Shown in pieces: positions 18,394-28,281 of a stretch of DNA of 64,000 nt. Where the stretch lies: assembly GCA_947462925.1 (NCBI GenBank), contig CANHQP010000001.1, positions 62,001-126,000 of the forward strand, given 5' to 3'. Source of the stretch: Flavobacteriia bacterium (GTDB lineage Bacteria; Bacteroidota; Bacteroidia; Flavobacteriales_D; Crocinitomicaceae). Under the pieces are notes generated by a model. It did no database searches. It saw only the letters and a list, made by a program, of their open reading frames with translations, and was not told the DNA's origin. Position 1 is the first letter of the stretch. Each line of letters begins with the position of its first letter. A program made the translations under genes and the position numbers.

Positions 18394-18795
18394 ATGATCC
18401 CTCAAAATACCAAAACAATTGCTGTTGACTTTGATGGCACTATTGTAGAAGACAGATACCCTGGAATTGGAAAACCACTCATGTTTGCCTTCGAAACACT
18501 TGAATTACTCCAGAAAGACGGACATCGCTTGATTTTATGGACTTACAGACATGGACAAGAGCTAGACGAAGCTGTTGAATTTTGCGAAAAAAAAGGGATT
18601 GTTTTTTATGCTGTAAATAAAAGTTTTCCAGAAGAAGATTTTACACCTAATACAAGACGCAAATTAAATGCTGATATTTTTATCGATGACAGAAACATTG
18701 GAGGATTCCTTGGCTGGGGTAAAATTTATCAATTGTTGTCTACTCCAAATACCCCTGAATTAAAGCAAAAGAAAAAGGGACTTTTTAGGTTTTAA
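18394..18795 (+). CDS. Small HAD-like hydrolase (BT_0820-like)
   Basis: 133 residues. The HAD motif I is present as AVDFDGTIVED (about residues 10-20), with both catalytic aspartates, and motif IV as DIFIDDRNIGG (about 94-104). The middle contains LILWTYRHGQELDEAVEFC, matching the short cap-less HAD proteins found in Bacteroidota (BT_0820 type), whose natural substrate is unknown to me. The C-terminal 20 residues are basic (KQKKKGLFRF). It has its own promoter box. A phosphatase activity on a small phosphorylated molecule is inferred from the motifs only. Confidence 0.8.
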   Translation: MIPQNTKTIAVDFDGTIVEDRYPGIGKPLMFAFETLELLQKDGHRLILWTYRHGQELDEAVEFCEKKGIVFYAVNKSFPEEDFTPNTRRKLNADIFIDDRNIGGFLGWGKIYQLLSTPNTPELKQKKKGLFRF

Positions 18796-18861
18796 ATTTA
18801 AAGTAACCCAATTTTAATTATTTAATAATTTCTAAATCAACTAGTAATTAAATAATTAGTT

Positions 18862-18869
18862 TACATTTG
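18862..18869 (+). promoter_or_regulatory. -7 promoter box for the DoxX-like gene
   Basis: TACATTTG matches TAnnTTTG. It overlaps the more upstream possible start of the next gene (18867) and so argues for the ATG at 18894. Confidence 0.55.
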
Positions 18870-18893
18870 ACATTCGTATTTTTATTTTTTCTA

Positions 18894-19277
18894 ATGTCAA
18901 AAAAGGTACAAACAGTATTGATGAGCGTTTTTTATTTTACAGCGGGCATCTTTCATTTTATAAAACCGGAATTTTATCTGGGCATTATTCCTGATTTTAT
19001 CGCAGAAAAAGAATTTGCAGTTGCACTTAGCGGACTCCTTGAAGTTATCGCATCCATTTTTTTACTTTTTAAGGAAACAAGAAAAATAACATCTAAATTG
19101 ATTATTATCATGTTATTGGTTTTCTTATTTGTAATTCACTTTCCAATGGCCTTCGAGTTTTACCAAAACAATGATTCTTTATTTTGGTTTGCCATATTTC
19201 GAATTCCACTGCAATTTGTATTTATTTTTTGGGCATATAAAATTTCCAAAATAAAAGAAGAATCTAAGTTTTATTGA
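18894..19277 (+). CDS. DoxX-like integral membrane protein
   Basis: 127 residues from the ATG at 18894 with four hydrophobic helices: TVLMSVFYFTAGIFHFI, FAVALSGLLEVIASIFLLF, LIIIMLLVFLFVIHF and FAIFRIPLQFVFIFWAY. The order (YFTAGIFHFIKPEFYLGIIPDF, then SGLLEVI) matches the DoxX/MauE-like family of small inner-membrane proteins, whose function is poorly known. The charged C-terminus (KISKIKEESKFY) would be cytoplasmic. It appears monocistronic. Confidence 0.75.
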   Translation: MSKKVQTVLMSVFYFTAGIFHFIKPEFYLGIIPDFIAEKEFAVALSGLLEVIASIFLLFKETRKITSKLIIIMLLVFLFVIHFPMAFEFYQNNDSLFWFAIFRIPLQFVFIFWAYKISKIKEESKFY

Positions 19278-19342
19278 TTTTCTTAGAGTATCGATAAGCA
19301 TATTTTAAAGTTATTTTTTAAATTTATGCTAAACTTCATTGG

Positions 19343-20377
19343 ATGCAAGAAAATGTTAAATTGAATTGCCAATTATATGACTATGATTCAGACTCATACA
19401 TTCTAACCAAAAATACGGTTGATTTTTATGCAGAATATTTTGCTGAGCAACAAAACAACAATGATAAAACGCATTGGCTCAATTTTCACTCGGTTAAAGA
19501 AAAAGATCAAATTGAAAAATTATGTAAAAAATTAAATATTGAATCTCTAACCTTCGAGGATATTTACAAAGAATTCAAACGCCCAAAACTAGAAGAATAT
19601 AATAATTATCTTTTTTTCAAGATAAAATCTGCACTCCCCCAAGTTAATTCTGCCCTTTTTCAGCAAGAAAGTATTTCTTTCATTGTTGGTGCAAAATATT
19701 TGATTTCATTTCAAGAAAAGAGTTCTGACCACTTTACAGATGTTAGAGATAGAATTGAAAAGAAAAGAGGTAAGATTAGATTAAAGGGAACGGATTTTCT
19801 CCTTTTCAGACTGCTTGAAGCAATTATTGATAATTATTTCGAAGCATTGGATGATATTGTAGATTCTATTGAAAAACTTGAATCAAAAGTAATTCGTCAT
19901 CCGCACAGTGATACTTTAAAGAAAATCGAAGTGCAAAAAAGGAAGTTGGTTGAATTACGAAAAATAGTCTTTCCTATGCGTGAAATTACCTCTCAACTAG
20001 AGAAAATGCATAGCCCGTTTCTGAAAAAGGAGAATCACTATTTCTTTGTAGAATTAAAAGACAATTGCTTAACTATTTTGGATGAAATTGATGCAAACAA
20101 ACAAATTCTTGATGGCATGGCCAATTTATATTATGCTGTTCAAGGACAAAGAATGAATGAAATTATGCGTTTGCTCACAATTGTTAGTTCTATTTTTATT
20201 CCTCTAACATTTTTAGTTGGTGTTTACGGAATGAATTTTAAATTTATGCCCGAACTTGAAATGAAGTACGGTTACTACATTACATGGGGGATTATGTTGC
20301 TTATTGCAAGTACACTGTTAATCTATTTCAGAAAAGTAGGTTGGTTGAAGAGACCAAATTTTAGAAACAAACTATAA
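19343..20377 (+). CDS. corA: Magnesium/cobalt transporter CorA
   Basis: 344 residues, inner membrane. The long N-terminal cytoplasmic domain is followed by a coiled stalk (about 170-275: VDSIEKLESKVI, QRMNEIMRLLTIVSSIF) and two C-terminal membrane helices, IFIPLTFLVGVYGMN and YYITWGIMLLIASTLLIYF. The YGMN signature that forms the channel mouth is complete (YGMNFKFMPE). CorA works as a pentamer that passes Mg2+ down its gradient. Followed after 9 bp by the CotH gene on the same strand, which may only be chance proximity. Confidence 0.93.
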   Translation: MQENVKLNCQLYDYDSDSYILTKNTVDFYAEYFAEQQNNNDKTHWLNFHSVKEKDQIEKLCKKLNIESLTFEDIYKEFKRPKLEEYNNYLFFKIKSALPQVNSALFQQESISFIVGAKYLISFQEKSSDHFTDVRDRIEKKRGKIRLKGTDFLLFRLLEAIIDNYFEALDDIVDSIEKLESKVIRHPHSDTLKKIEVQKRKLVELRKIVFPMREITSQLEKMHSPFLKKENHYFFVELKDNCLTILDEIDANKQILDGMANLYYAVQGQRMNEIMRLLTIVSSIFIPLTFLVGVYGMNFKFMPELEMKYGYYITWGIMLLIASTLLIYFRKVGWLKRPNFRNKL

Positions 20378-20386
20378 ATTAAGACT

Positions 20387-22462
20387 ATGAAATTCAATAT
20401 ACTAATAGGATTTTTACTTGCAGTAAATATATCTTTTTCACAAACATTTTCAGGAAATGCAGGACCAATTGCAGATAATTCAGAATCAAGTTATACGCTA
20501 AATGTAAATGGATTAACCAATCTTTTAGATACCAATAACTTTGGTTTAGAAACTATTTGCCTGAATTTAACGCACACTTATCTTGCAGATTTAGAAGTTA
20601 GATTAGTCTCTCCTTCTGGAGTTTCTATTTTACTTTTTGCAGGTATTGGTGGAGGTGATGATAATCTTGAAAACACTTGTCTAAATGTTGATGCAAGTCA
20701 AGCAATCACTGAAGGTTTCGCGCCTTTCACGGGTACTTTTCGTCCGAGTGGACAAATGGGCTTGTTCAATAATCAACAAACGGGAAACGGCGTTTGGACT
20801 TTAAAAATTAACGATACAGCAGGTCAAGATTTTGGCGATTTAGTAAGTTGGAGTTTGACTTTTGGTAATAATCCAGCAAGTTATTTTGTTTTCACAAGTT
20901 CTAATTTGCCCATTGTTGTAATCAATACCAATGGACAAAATATTCAAGATGACCCGAAAATTTCTGCGGATATGGGAATCATTTTTAATGGTGAAGGAAT
21001 CAGAAATTATACAACTGATCCAAAAAATAACTACAATGGAAAAATCGGTATAGAATACAGAGGTTCTTCCTCACAAATGTTTCCTAAAAAACCATTTGGA
21101 ATCGAATTGTGGGACTTAAACAACAATTCGATTGATTCCTCGATACTTAATATGCCGAAAGACAATGATTGGATTTTAGGTGTAGCTTATAGTGATAAAT
21201 CTTTGATGCGAAATAGTTTAACATTTAGAACATGGGAAAAGATGGGTTACTATGCACCGCGCGGAGAGAATGTGGAATTAATTTTAAATGGAGAATATTG
21301 GGGAGTTTATTATTTGTGTGAGAAAATAAAAAGAGGAAATGACCGCTTAGATATTGCAAAATTAGATCCGATAGAAATTACTGGGGATGATGTAACTGGT
21401 GGATATATTTTAAAAATTGATAAAGGAACGGGTTCTGCGGCAAGTGAATGGCAAAGTAACTTCCCTCCTGCCAATAATCCTGATGGAATTGCTCCAACAA
21501 TTATGATTGACTATCCAAGCACAGATGCAATTGTTCCGCAACAATTTAACTACATTAAAAATTACGTCGATAGTTTTGAAACTGCCCTTGCAACAATTGA
21601 TTTTTTAGATACAGTAAATGGTTATAGACATTTTGCTGACGAAGCTTCATTTATTGATTATTTACTTATTTCTGAAATGAATAAAAACGTAGATGGTTAT
21701 AGAATAAGTACTTTCTTTTCAAAAGACAAGACTTCCAAAGGAGGAAAACTAAAGATGGGACCAGTTTGGGATTATGATTTAGCATACGGAAATGCCAATT
21801 ATTGCGAAGCTTGGGATCATACTGGCTTCTCTTTTGATTTCAATACGGTTTGTGGAGATGATACTTGGCAAATCCCTTTTTGGTGGAATAGAATGATGGA
21901 GGACACTTTATTTCAAAATAATCTGCGTTGTCGTTGGGAAAACTTGAAACCTATTGTTTTTGACACTACAATTATCAATCAATATCTTGATTCAATGGCT
22001 ACACGATTGAATGAAAGTCAAATTAGAAACTACAACCAGTGGCCTATAATAGGGACTTATGTTTGGCCAAACTATTTTATCGGTAATTCTTACCAAGCAG
22101 AAGTTGATACTTTAAAATGGTGGATTAAACAAAGATTTGAATGGTTAGATGCCAATATTCCTGGAAATTTAATTGGCTGCGGCTTTACAAATGTCAATGA
22201 ATTAAATTCGCAAATTAACTTTGACATTTATCCAAATCCATTTCAAAATCAGTTTACTGTTCAATTTAATGAAAATTTAAAAGGATTAGCTAAGATTAGC
22301 ATATTTAACCTAATTGGAGAGGAAATTTACGTTAATGAAAGTTCAATTATAGATGGAAAAATAGCTATTGAACTGCAAGCCGAACTCACAAAAGGTGTTT
22401 ATTTGGTTGCAATTGAAATCAATGGTCAAAAAAGTAAAGTTCATAAATTGATAAAGGATTAA
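20387..22462 (+). CDS. Secreted CotH-type kinase-like protein with P domain and T9SS tail
   Basis: 691 residues. A signal peptide (MKFNILIGFLLAVNISFSQ) is followed by a proprotein-convertase P/Homo-B domain (about 22-160: LADLEVRLVSPSGVSILL, GVWTLKINDTAGQDFGDL). The central part (about 175-600) is CotH-like, with SDKSLMRNSLTFRTWEKMG, LNGEYWGVYYLCEKIKRG and the WDYDLAYGN metal-binding motif seen in the CotH kinase fold. The last 75 residues are a T9SS type A sorting domain (FDIYPNPFQNQFTVQF, then KGVYLVAIEINGQ). Spore-coat CotH phosphorylates serines; this copy would act outside the cell or on the surface. Whether it is catalytically active is not known. Convergent with the next gene, 3 bp between stops. 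Confidence 0.87.
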   Translation: MKFNILIGFLLAVNISFSQTFSGNAGPIADNSESSYTLNVNGLTNLLDTNNFGLETICLNLTHTYLADLEVRLVSPSGVSILLFAGIGGGDDNLENTCLNVDASQAITEGFAPFTGTFRPSGQMGLFNNQQTGNGVWTLKINDTAGQDFGDLVSWSLTFGNNPASYFVFTSSNLPIVVINTNGQNIQDDPKISADMGIIFNGEGIRNYTTDPKNNYNGKIGIEYRGSSSQMFPKKPFGIELWDLNNNSIDSSILNMPKDNDWILGVAYSDKSLMRNSLTFRTWEKMGYYAPRGENVELILNGEYWGVYYLCEKIKRGNDRLDIAKLDPIEITGDDVTGGYILKIDKGTGSAASEWQSNFPPANNPDGIAPTIMIDYPSTDAIVPQQFNYIKNYVDSFETALATIDFLDTVNGYRHFADEASFIDYLLISEMNKNVDGYRISTFFSKDKTSKGGKLKMGPVWDYDLAYGNANYCEAWDHTGFSFDFNTVCGDDTWQIPFWWNRMMEDTLFQNNLRCRWENLKPIVFDTTIINQYLDSMATRLNESQIRNYNQWPIIGTYVWPNYFIGNSYQAEVDTLKWWIKQRFEWLDANIPGNLIGCGFTNVNELNSQINFDIYPNPFQNQFTVQFNENLKGLAKISIFNLIGEEIYVNESSIIDGKIAIELQAELTKGVYLVAIEINGQKSKVHKLIKD

Positions 22463-22465
22463 AGA

Positions 22466-25400
22466 TTACTTCAAAACATTAACATGTCCAGTGAAAACTT
22501 TTCGTTCATCATTTTTCTTTAGCTTAAATGATATTCTCCAAACATAAATTCCATCTTGTACAAGATTCGGCGTTTGAATATATGAACCATCCCAACCAAT
22601 ATTAACATCATTTGATTCAAATAAAATTTCCCCCCATCTGTCAAATATTGCAAGATTATAAGTTGTTGGATCAAATCCTGAGGTGAAAATAGGTTTAAAA
22701 ACTTGATTAAAATTATCTCCGTCAGGTGTAAATGCATTTGGAACATAAAATATTAAATCTTCTTCATAAATAATAACCAATGAATCAGTTGAAGAACAGC
22801 CATATTCAGAATAGGCTGTTAAAGAAATTACATATCCCTGCTCATTAATTGCAAAATTATGACTTGGATTGATTGAATCAGAATTAGTTCCATCACCAAA
22901 ATCCCATTCATATGAATTTGCACCAACTGATAGATTATCAAAAGTAACAGTTGAATTATCAAGATTAATAACAAGAGGATTTCCTGTAAATATGGCTTCC
23001 GGATATCCATTTACACAGATATAATTGTTTGATGTATTTGAGGAAGAACAACCATTTAAGGAATTTGTGAGGGTTACATCAAAGCATCCAGGTTGGTCAA
23101 ATGTATAACTAGGATTACAGCCAATTAATGTTATTCCATTACTAAAAGTCCACTCACATGAGTTTGGATCACTTGGAGAAGTACTGCTGAAATTAACTGT
23201 TAATGGAATACAGCCTGAAAGGGTATCAGCGTTAAAACTGACATTCGGAAGTGAATTTACAACTACATTGCCCACAGCGGTTGAACTTGGACAGTTATTT
23301 AAAGTATAAACTACCGAATAATTGGAAGTGAATTGTGGAGAGACATTAATGGTTGAAGTCACTTCTCCATTCGGCGACCACAGGAAACTGCCTCCTAATA
23401 AATTTGGAGTCGCAGTGAGAGAGCCAGTAGATCCTTCACAGATCGCAATTGAAGTGACATTTAGAATCGGAGTTGGATTAATCGTAATCGAAGCACTGTC
23501 GTTCAATACATTACTACAATTTAAATCATATAAATTAGTAATTTGATAATTTGCAGGTAACTGTCCCAAAATAAGTGTTGAATTACTTGAAACAATAGGT
23601 ATTTGCGAAACCCCATTTATTTCATAATCAATTGTCCAAGGGCCATTCCCTGTAAAACTTACAATCACTGGATTTATTATTTCTCCAGCGCAAAAAATTC
23701 CTCCTCCGGATAGTGAAGCAGTTGGAAGCGATGCAGAACTTTCAGTTATAATAATACTAGTAATTGCTGAATAACATTGATTAACCTGATTGTATAACGA
23801 AATCGTATCTGATGATGAAACACTAATTGTTTGTGCTGTTTCTCCTGTACTCCAAATATTATCAAATTGAAAATTAGAAGTCAATTGAACAAATCCACCA
23901 TCGCAAAAACTCGTTGGACCATTTGATGTTATTATGGGTGCATCTAATGCTGGAATAACTGAGATTATTACATCTTGCACAGATGAACAACTTCCATTGC
24001 TCACAGTTACAGAATAAATAACATTTTGAATTGTGCTCGAATTATTTGTAAGTAAATCTGAAATATTATTTGAACCCGAGGCAAGAGTTGTCTCTCCTGA
24101 AACAAATTGATTGTTGCTGGCGAGCCACGAATAATTTGCATTTAAATCACTTGTCAAATTTATGGAAGTTGTATTTTGGTTGCAAATAGTATCAAATAAT
24201 TCACTAGTTAAAAGAGGAGTTTGATTAATAATCACATTTATCGTATCACTAACCATTTCACATTCATTAGTAACATTAACCCAATACATTCCTGATTGAT
24301 TTACTATAATCGAATCATTTTCTTCTTGATTGTTCCATTCAAAAGACAAATTTCCAGAAGCATTGCTAACATTTGCTTGTATTATGAAAGGAGAAGACTG
24401 ATCAAAACAAAAAGTTGTATCACTGGGCAATTGAACCTCTATGTTTGAGTTTACAATAAAAGGTACAATAGTATCAACTATCATGCAACAATTAAGTGGA
24501 TTTACCACTGTTAAAATTAAAGTATCACTATCATAAACGGTGATTGAGCTTCCAGTTTGTCCATTTGACCAATTAAAAGTTGGATTAATGATATTTTGAA
24601 TCGATGCTGTAATGATCGACGAATCACAACTAGAAACTTCATTAAAATTAACAATCTCATTACACGGTGTCAAGTATTCTAAATCAACGAGGATTGGATT
24701 TAAGTTATATGCAATTGTGTTTGGAATACTGATCAAATTTATATTATTTGAAAAGGGAGGAAAGTCAATGGTATTTACAGTTACGGGTGAAATTGTTAAA
24801 CAACCTTGAGGATCGTCCAGATTTTGATCAAGTATTATTTGAGCTATATCTCTACTGTTAGTATTTGTTGTGAAATAGGCTCCAGGAATATAGTGTAGAC
24901 CATTTTTAAAATTACTTGCTCCACCGCAATTTAAGGGGCCACTAATATGTCCAAGATTTCCTGATCCTAAACTTATCAGTTTGGCTGTTTCAAAGATTCC
25001 ATTTTTATCTGTTTTGATTGCAAACATTTTAGAATTTGGCTGATTTAAATTAGCATACCCATAGAATACATAGCTTGTCGGCGTTATGTTCAAGCCTCTT
25101 CCAACTTCGAGCGAAATCCCTCCCAAATTATATTGTTTGCACCAAGCAACATTGCCGTTCAAGTCAGTTTTAATAAGTCCTGCGATATTATCAGTACAGG
25201 TTGAACAATTGTCATCACCATATTGGACAATTACCAATGAATCACTTCCATCATACTCAATACTGATTCCATAAAACCTAGAAGTTGCTGTAGTAGCCGT
25301 ATTAAATTGAAGGTACTTACTAAGAAAAATTATTCCTTGATCGTCAATTCCAATCAACAAAGTTCTCATATCTATGTTTGAGCCATTTACATAAGACCGT

Positions 25401-26020
25401 CCAGTGATAAACATTTTACCATTAATCATCTCAGAAGTCGAATAAAAATCATCGATATAATCAATTCCAAATCCAGGAAAGTTTATCCCCAAAGCTGCTG
25501 TTTGCCATAAAATTGTACCAGATGTGCTAGACAAGGCAACTACTTTTCCATTGTAACCTGCAGCGTTATTTACTTGAGATCCAGTGACAAAATATCGACC
25601 ATTTGCGTACTTCATACTTGAAAAGTATGTATTGCTCAATGCTTCAGATTTAATCCAATAAGGCAAGCCAGTGGTTGCATTAAGTTTAAAAATTAAACTT
25701 CCTTCGATAGTTGTACCAGTTTTTAACCATCCACAACCGAAAATTGTATCGCCAATAATATCTATATAAGAAACATCTGAAGAGTATCCTACATTAATGG
25801 TATTTAGTTGTTTACTCCACAGAACTTGACTATTTATATCTCGTTTAAAAATCCATGCCTCGTTGTTACTAGTTGCTCCAAAGTACGTATTCCCATTATT
25901 GTCTGCACAAATAGCATAGGCATATTCATTTGAACTAGAACTACCAATCAAGGTTGAAGATTGAGCAAAGGAAATATTTATAAAAAAAAGGAAAAGTATA
26001 AAAGAGTAGAATCTTATCAT
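22466..26020 (-). CDS. Large T9SS type B cell-surface protein with PKD/Ig-like repeats
   Basis: 1184 residues from the ATG at 26020 (MIRFYSFILFLFFINISFAQ, a clean signal peptide); a possible start further out at 26095 adds only a hydrophilic stretch ahead of it. An N-terminal PQQ/propeller-like part (NGNTYFGATSNNEAWIF, repeated SG and WxxW turns) is followed by several Ig/PKD-like repeats rich in Asn, Ser and Thr, with one good PKD motif (YEWDFGDGTNSDSINPSH) near 1070. The C-terminus is the gliding-motility-associated CHU_C type domain (PNAFTPDGDNFNQVFKP, then AIFDRWGEILFES and WDGSY), which marks T9SS type B secretion and attachment. A surface adhesin-like role is probable. Confidence 0.87.
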   Translation of the reverse strand: MIRFYSFILFLFFINISFAQSSTLIGSSSSNEYAYAICADNNGNTYFGATSNNEAWIFKRDINSQVLWSKQLNTINVGYSSDVSYIDIIGDTIFGCGWLKTGTTIEGSLIFKLNATTGLPYWIKSEALSNTYFSSMKYANGRYFVTGSQVNNAAGYNGKVVALSSTSGTILWQTAALGINFPGFGIDYIDDFYSTSEMINGKMFITGRSYVNGSNIDMRTLLIGIDDQGIIFLSKYLQFNTATTATSRFYGISIEYDGSDSLVIVQYGDDNCSTCTDNIAGLIKTDLNGNVAWCKQYNLGGISLEVGRGLNITPTSYVFYGYANLNQPNSKMFAIKTDKNGIFETAKLISLGSGNLGHISGPLNCGGASNFKNGLHYIPGAYFTTNTNSRDIAQIILDQNLDDPQGCLTISPVTVNTIDFPPFSNNINLISIPNTIAYNLNPILVDLEYLTPCNEIVNFNEVSSCDSSIITASIQNIINPTFNWSNGQTGSSITVYDSDTLILTVVNPLNCCMIVDTIVPFIVNSNIEVQLPSDTTFCFDQSSPFIIQANVSNASGNLSFEWNNQEENDSIIVNQSGMYWVNVTNECEMVSDTINVIINQTPLLTSELFDTICNQNTTSINLTSDLNANYSWLASNNQFVSGETTLASGSNNISDLLTNNSSTIQNVIYSVTVSNGSCSSVQDVIISVIPALDAPIITSNGPTSFCDGGFVQLTSNFQFDNIWSTGETAQTISVSSSDTISLYNQVNQCYSAITSIIITESSASLPTASLSGGGIFCAGEIINPVIVSFTGNGPWTIDYEINGVSQIPIVSSNSTLILGQLPANYQITNLYDLNCSNVLNDSASITINPTPILNVTSIAICEGSTGSLTATPNLLGGSFLWSPNGEVTSTINVSPQFTSNYSVVYTLNNCPSSTAVGNVVVNSLPNVSFNADTLSGCIPLTVNFSSTSPSDPNSCEWTFSNGITLIGCNPSYTFDQPGCFDVTLTNSLNGCSSSNTSNNYICVNGYPEAIFTGNPLVINLDNSTVTFDNLSVGANSYEWDFGDGTNSDSINPSHNFAINEQGYVISLTAYSEYGCSSTDSLVIIYEEDLIFYVPNAFTPDGDNFNQVFKPIFTSGFDPTTYNLAIFDRWGEILFESNDVNIGWDGSYIQTPNLVQDGIYVWRISFKLKKNDERKVFTGHVNVLK

Positions 26021-26238
26021 AAAATGGCAAAAATTAAGCTTGTTGTTTAGATTAAGAACAAATTTAATAAAATAGTTAATAAAATTGACCCTCAAAACGA
26101 AAAAGTTAAAAACAGCTAGAGATACCGCTAATTTTTAATGCTCAAGATTGGAGTTGTTTTTTTTTTAATAGTTTTTCTCCCAAGTCTTGAAAATAGATTC
26201 CAAAACTTCACCTTAAATGCTAACTCAATTAAAATTAC

Positions 26239-26246
26239 TAAATTTG
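26239..26246 (+). promoter_or_regulatory. -7 promoter box for the first FkbM gene
   Basis: TAAATTTG matches TAnnTTTG. It favours a start at 26255 (very short leader) or 26270 over the open frame's first ATG at 26138. Confidence 0.5.
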
Positions 26247-26254
26247 GAAAGTCA

Positions 26255-27151
26255 ATGGAACAGTTTTCTATGAAGTCATTCACATCTAATATATTACGCT
26301 TTTTGATATTTTTTTTTGTAACGAAAAAATATACTTATTTACTTGGAATGGTTTTATTGAGATTTTCTCGAAAATTGAGAAAAAAATATTTTAACCCAAG
26401 TAATACAATCAATCTGGTGCAAGTAAACAATTGCATGGGAAATATCAAAATGGAGTTAGATGCAAATAGCTACATGGGAGGTAGTCTTTTTTGGTCTGGT
26501 TTTCATCATCTTAATGAATGTTTATATTTAAATTCTTTTTTGACAAACAACATGGTATTGGTAGATGTTGGAGCAAATCAAGGGGAATTTTCATTGTTTG
26601 CAGCATCGAAAATTAAAGGTGGAAAAGTATTGTCTTTTGAACCAGTTTCAAGCAATGTTAAAATGCTCAAAAAGAATATTGCACTGAACAATTACAGCCA
26701 AATTGAACTTTTTGAGTTTGGCCTGTTAGATGAAGAAACTGATTTACCAGTATATACTTCAAATGATGAAATATTAAATAGCGGAAGACACGAAGGACTT
26801 TCAACATTATATCCGGATGACTATCGTTCAGTGCAGGAAGAAATAATTCAATTAAAAGTTTTTGATAGCTTATTCTTTGAAAAACTTGAAAGATTAGATT
26901 TTATCAAAATTGACATTGAAGGTGCTGAATTACCAGCATTGAAAGGGATGTTAAAAACAATTACAAAATTTAAACCACAGATTTTAATTGAAATTAGTTC
27001 AGAAACAATTAAGAATACGAACTATGAATTTGAAGAATTATTAGAATTTTTCGAAAAACTAAATTATCAAGCTTATTCACTTTTTCGAGGGAATTTAGTG
27101 AAGGAAAATGATTTAAAACTTACTAGTTGGGGCAACTACATTTTTATCTAG
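26255..27151 (+). CDS. FkbM family methyltransferase (1)
   Basis: 298 residues from the ATG at 26255 (MEQFSMKSFTSN); ATG 26270 is a close alternative. The SAM-binding Rossmann fold starts at VLVDVGANQGEFSLFAASKI, with the acid loop VLSFEPVSSNVKMLKKNI, and the FkbM signature DFIKIDIEGAELPALKGM follows. A hydrophobic stretch near the N-terminus (RFLIFFFVTKKYTYLLGMVL) may associate with the membrane. FkbM enzymes methylate hydroxyl groups, often on sugars in glycan loci. It begins a tight block with wecB (5 bp away) and a glycosyltransferase, so O-methylation of a surface glycan is likely. Confidence 0.87.
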   Translation: MEQFSMKSFTSNILRFLIFFFVTKKYTYLLGMVLLRFSRKLRKKYFNPSNTINLVQVNNCMGNIKMELDANSYMGGSLFWSGFHHLNECLYLNSFLTNNMVLVDVGANQGEFSLFAASKIKGGKVLSFEPVSSNVKMLKKNIALNNYSQIELFEFGLLDEETDLPVYTSNDEILNSGRHEGLSTLYPDDYRSVQEEIIQLKVFDSLFFEKLERLDFIKIDIEGAELPALKGMLKTITKFKPQILIEISSETIKNTNYEFEELLEFFEKLNYQAYSLFRGNLVKENDLKLTSWGNYIFI

Positions 27152-27156
27152 TCTGA

Positions 27157-28281
27157 ATGAAAAAAATCGCAATAGTTATTGGTACGAGGCCTGAAGCTAT
27201 AAAGCTAATTCCTTTAATTTTAGAAATTAAAAAAAAATCTAATTTGACTGTTGAAGTCTGTTCCACAGGTCAACACAAAGAAATGTTAGATCAAGTATTT
27301 AATTTGTTTCAAATTACTCCTGATGTTGAGCTGAAAATCATGACTCAAAATCAAACTTTAGCAGATTTAACTTCTGAATTAACAAAAAGATTAAATAATT
27401 ATTTAATTGATTCAAAGCCAGATTTTTTGATTTGTCAAGGAGATACAACTACTGCATTTGTTTCAGCACTTGTTTCATTCTACAATAAAATTCCAATTGG
27501 TCATGTAGAAGCTGGTTTGCGTACAAACAACAAATTTTCACCTTTTCCTGAAGAAATAAATCGACAACTAATTTCGAAGTTGGCAGATTTTCATTTTGCT
27601 CCAACAGTCGATTCGAAAGAATCGCTAATTCTTGAAAATATCTCTCAAGATAAGGTAACTGTAACTGGAAATACAGTGATTGATTCTCTGTTTATTGTGA
27701 AAAATAAGATTGAAAACAATGAACTTGAAATTAACTCAGATTTGGTCAAACTCTGCGAACAAAAACAATTCATTTTAGTAACAGGCCATAGAAGAGAGAA
27801 TTTTGGAGAAGGATTTGAAAACATCTGTAAATCAATCAAAATTTTAGCTGAAAGATTTAAGAATATAAATTTTATATATCCTGTTCATCTTAATCCAAAT
27901 GTAAAAGATATAGTTGAAGCAAAACTTGGTGGCATTGAAAATGTTTTTCTTATTCCCCCACTCGATTACATCAATTTTATATTTGCATTGTCCAAATGTT
28001 ACCTTGTTCTAACCGATTCTGGAGGTGTTCAAGAAGAAGCTCCAAGTTTTAATAAACCCGTTCTTGTTATGAGAGAAAATTCAGAACGAATGGAAGGTGT
28101 TAATTGTGGAGTGGTTAAATTAGTGGGAACTAATTTTGAATTGATTGTACAAAATGTTTCTCTCTTATTAAATGATAAGGAAGCTTATGAGTCAATGACC
28201 AATTCTGTTAATCCATATGGTGACGGATTTGCATCTCAAAGAATAGTTGAAATCATCAGTAATTATTTTGTGAAAGAATGA
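27157..28281 (+). CDS. wecB: UDP-N-acetylglucosamine 2-epimerase (non-hydrolysing)
   Basis: 374 residues; converts UDP-GlcNAc to UDP-ManNAc in the cytoplasm. The family motifs run in order: IGTRPEAIKLIPLI, STGQHKEMLDQV, CQGDTTTAFVSAL, GHVEAGLRT, FPEEINRQLIS, TGHRRENFG and LTDSGGVQEEAP. These carry the catalytic Asp, Glu and His of GT-B-fold epimerases. The last four bases overlap the next gene (ATGA), so it is translationally coupled to the glycosyltransferase. UDP-ManNAc could go into teichoic-like, capsular or lipopolysaccharide sugars; the acceptor cannot be deduced here. Confidence 0.95.
   Translation: MKKIAIVIGTRPEAIKLIPLILEIKKKSNLTVEVCSTGQHKEMLDQVFNLFQITPDVELKIMTQNQTLADLTSELTKRLNNYLIDSKPDFLICQGDTTTAFVSALVSFYNKIPIGHVEAGLRTNNKFSPFPEEINRQLISKLADFHFAPTVDSKESLILENISQDKVTVTGNTVIDSLFIVKNKIENNELEINSDLVKLCEQKQFILVTGHRRENFGEGFENICKSIKILAERFKNINFIYPVHLNPNVKDIVEAKLGGIENVFLIPPLDYINFIFALSKCYLVLTDSGGVQEEAPSFNKPVLVMRENSERMEGVNCGVVKLVGTNFELIVQNVSLLLNDKEAYESMTNSVNPYGDGFASQRIVEIISNYFVKE

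Noticed and set aside
26138-26254. Longer N-terminus of the first FkbM gene
   Set aside because: The -7 box at 26239-26246 lies inside it and the extra residues are not family-like.
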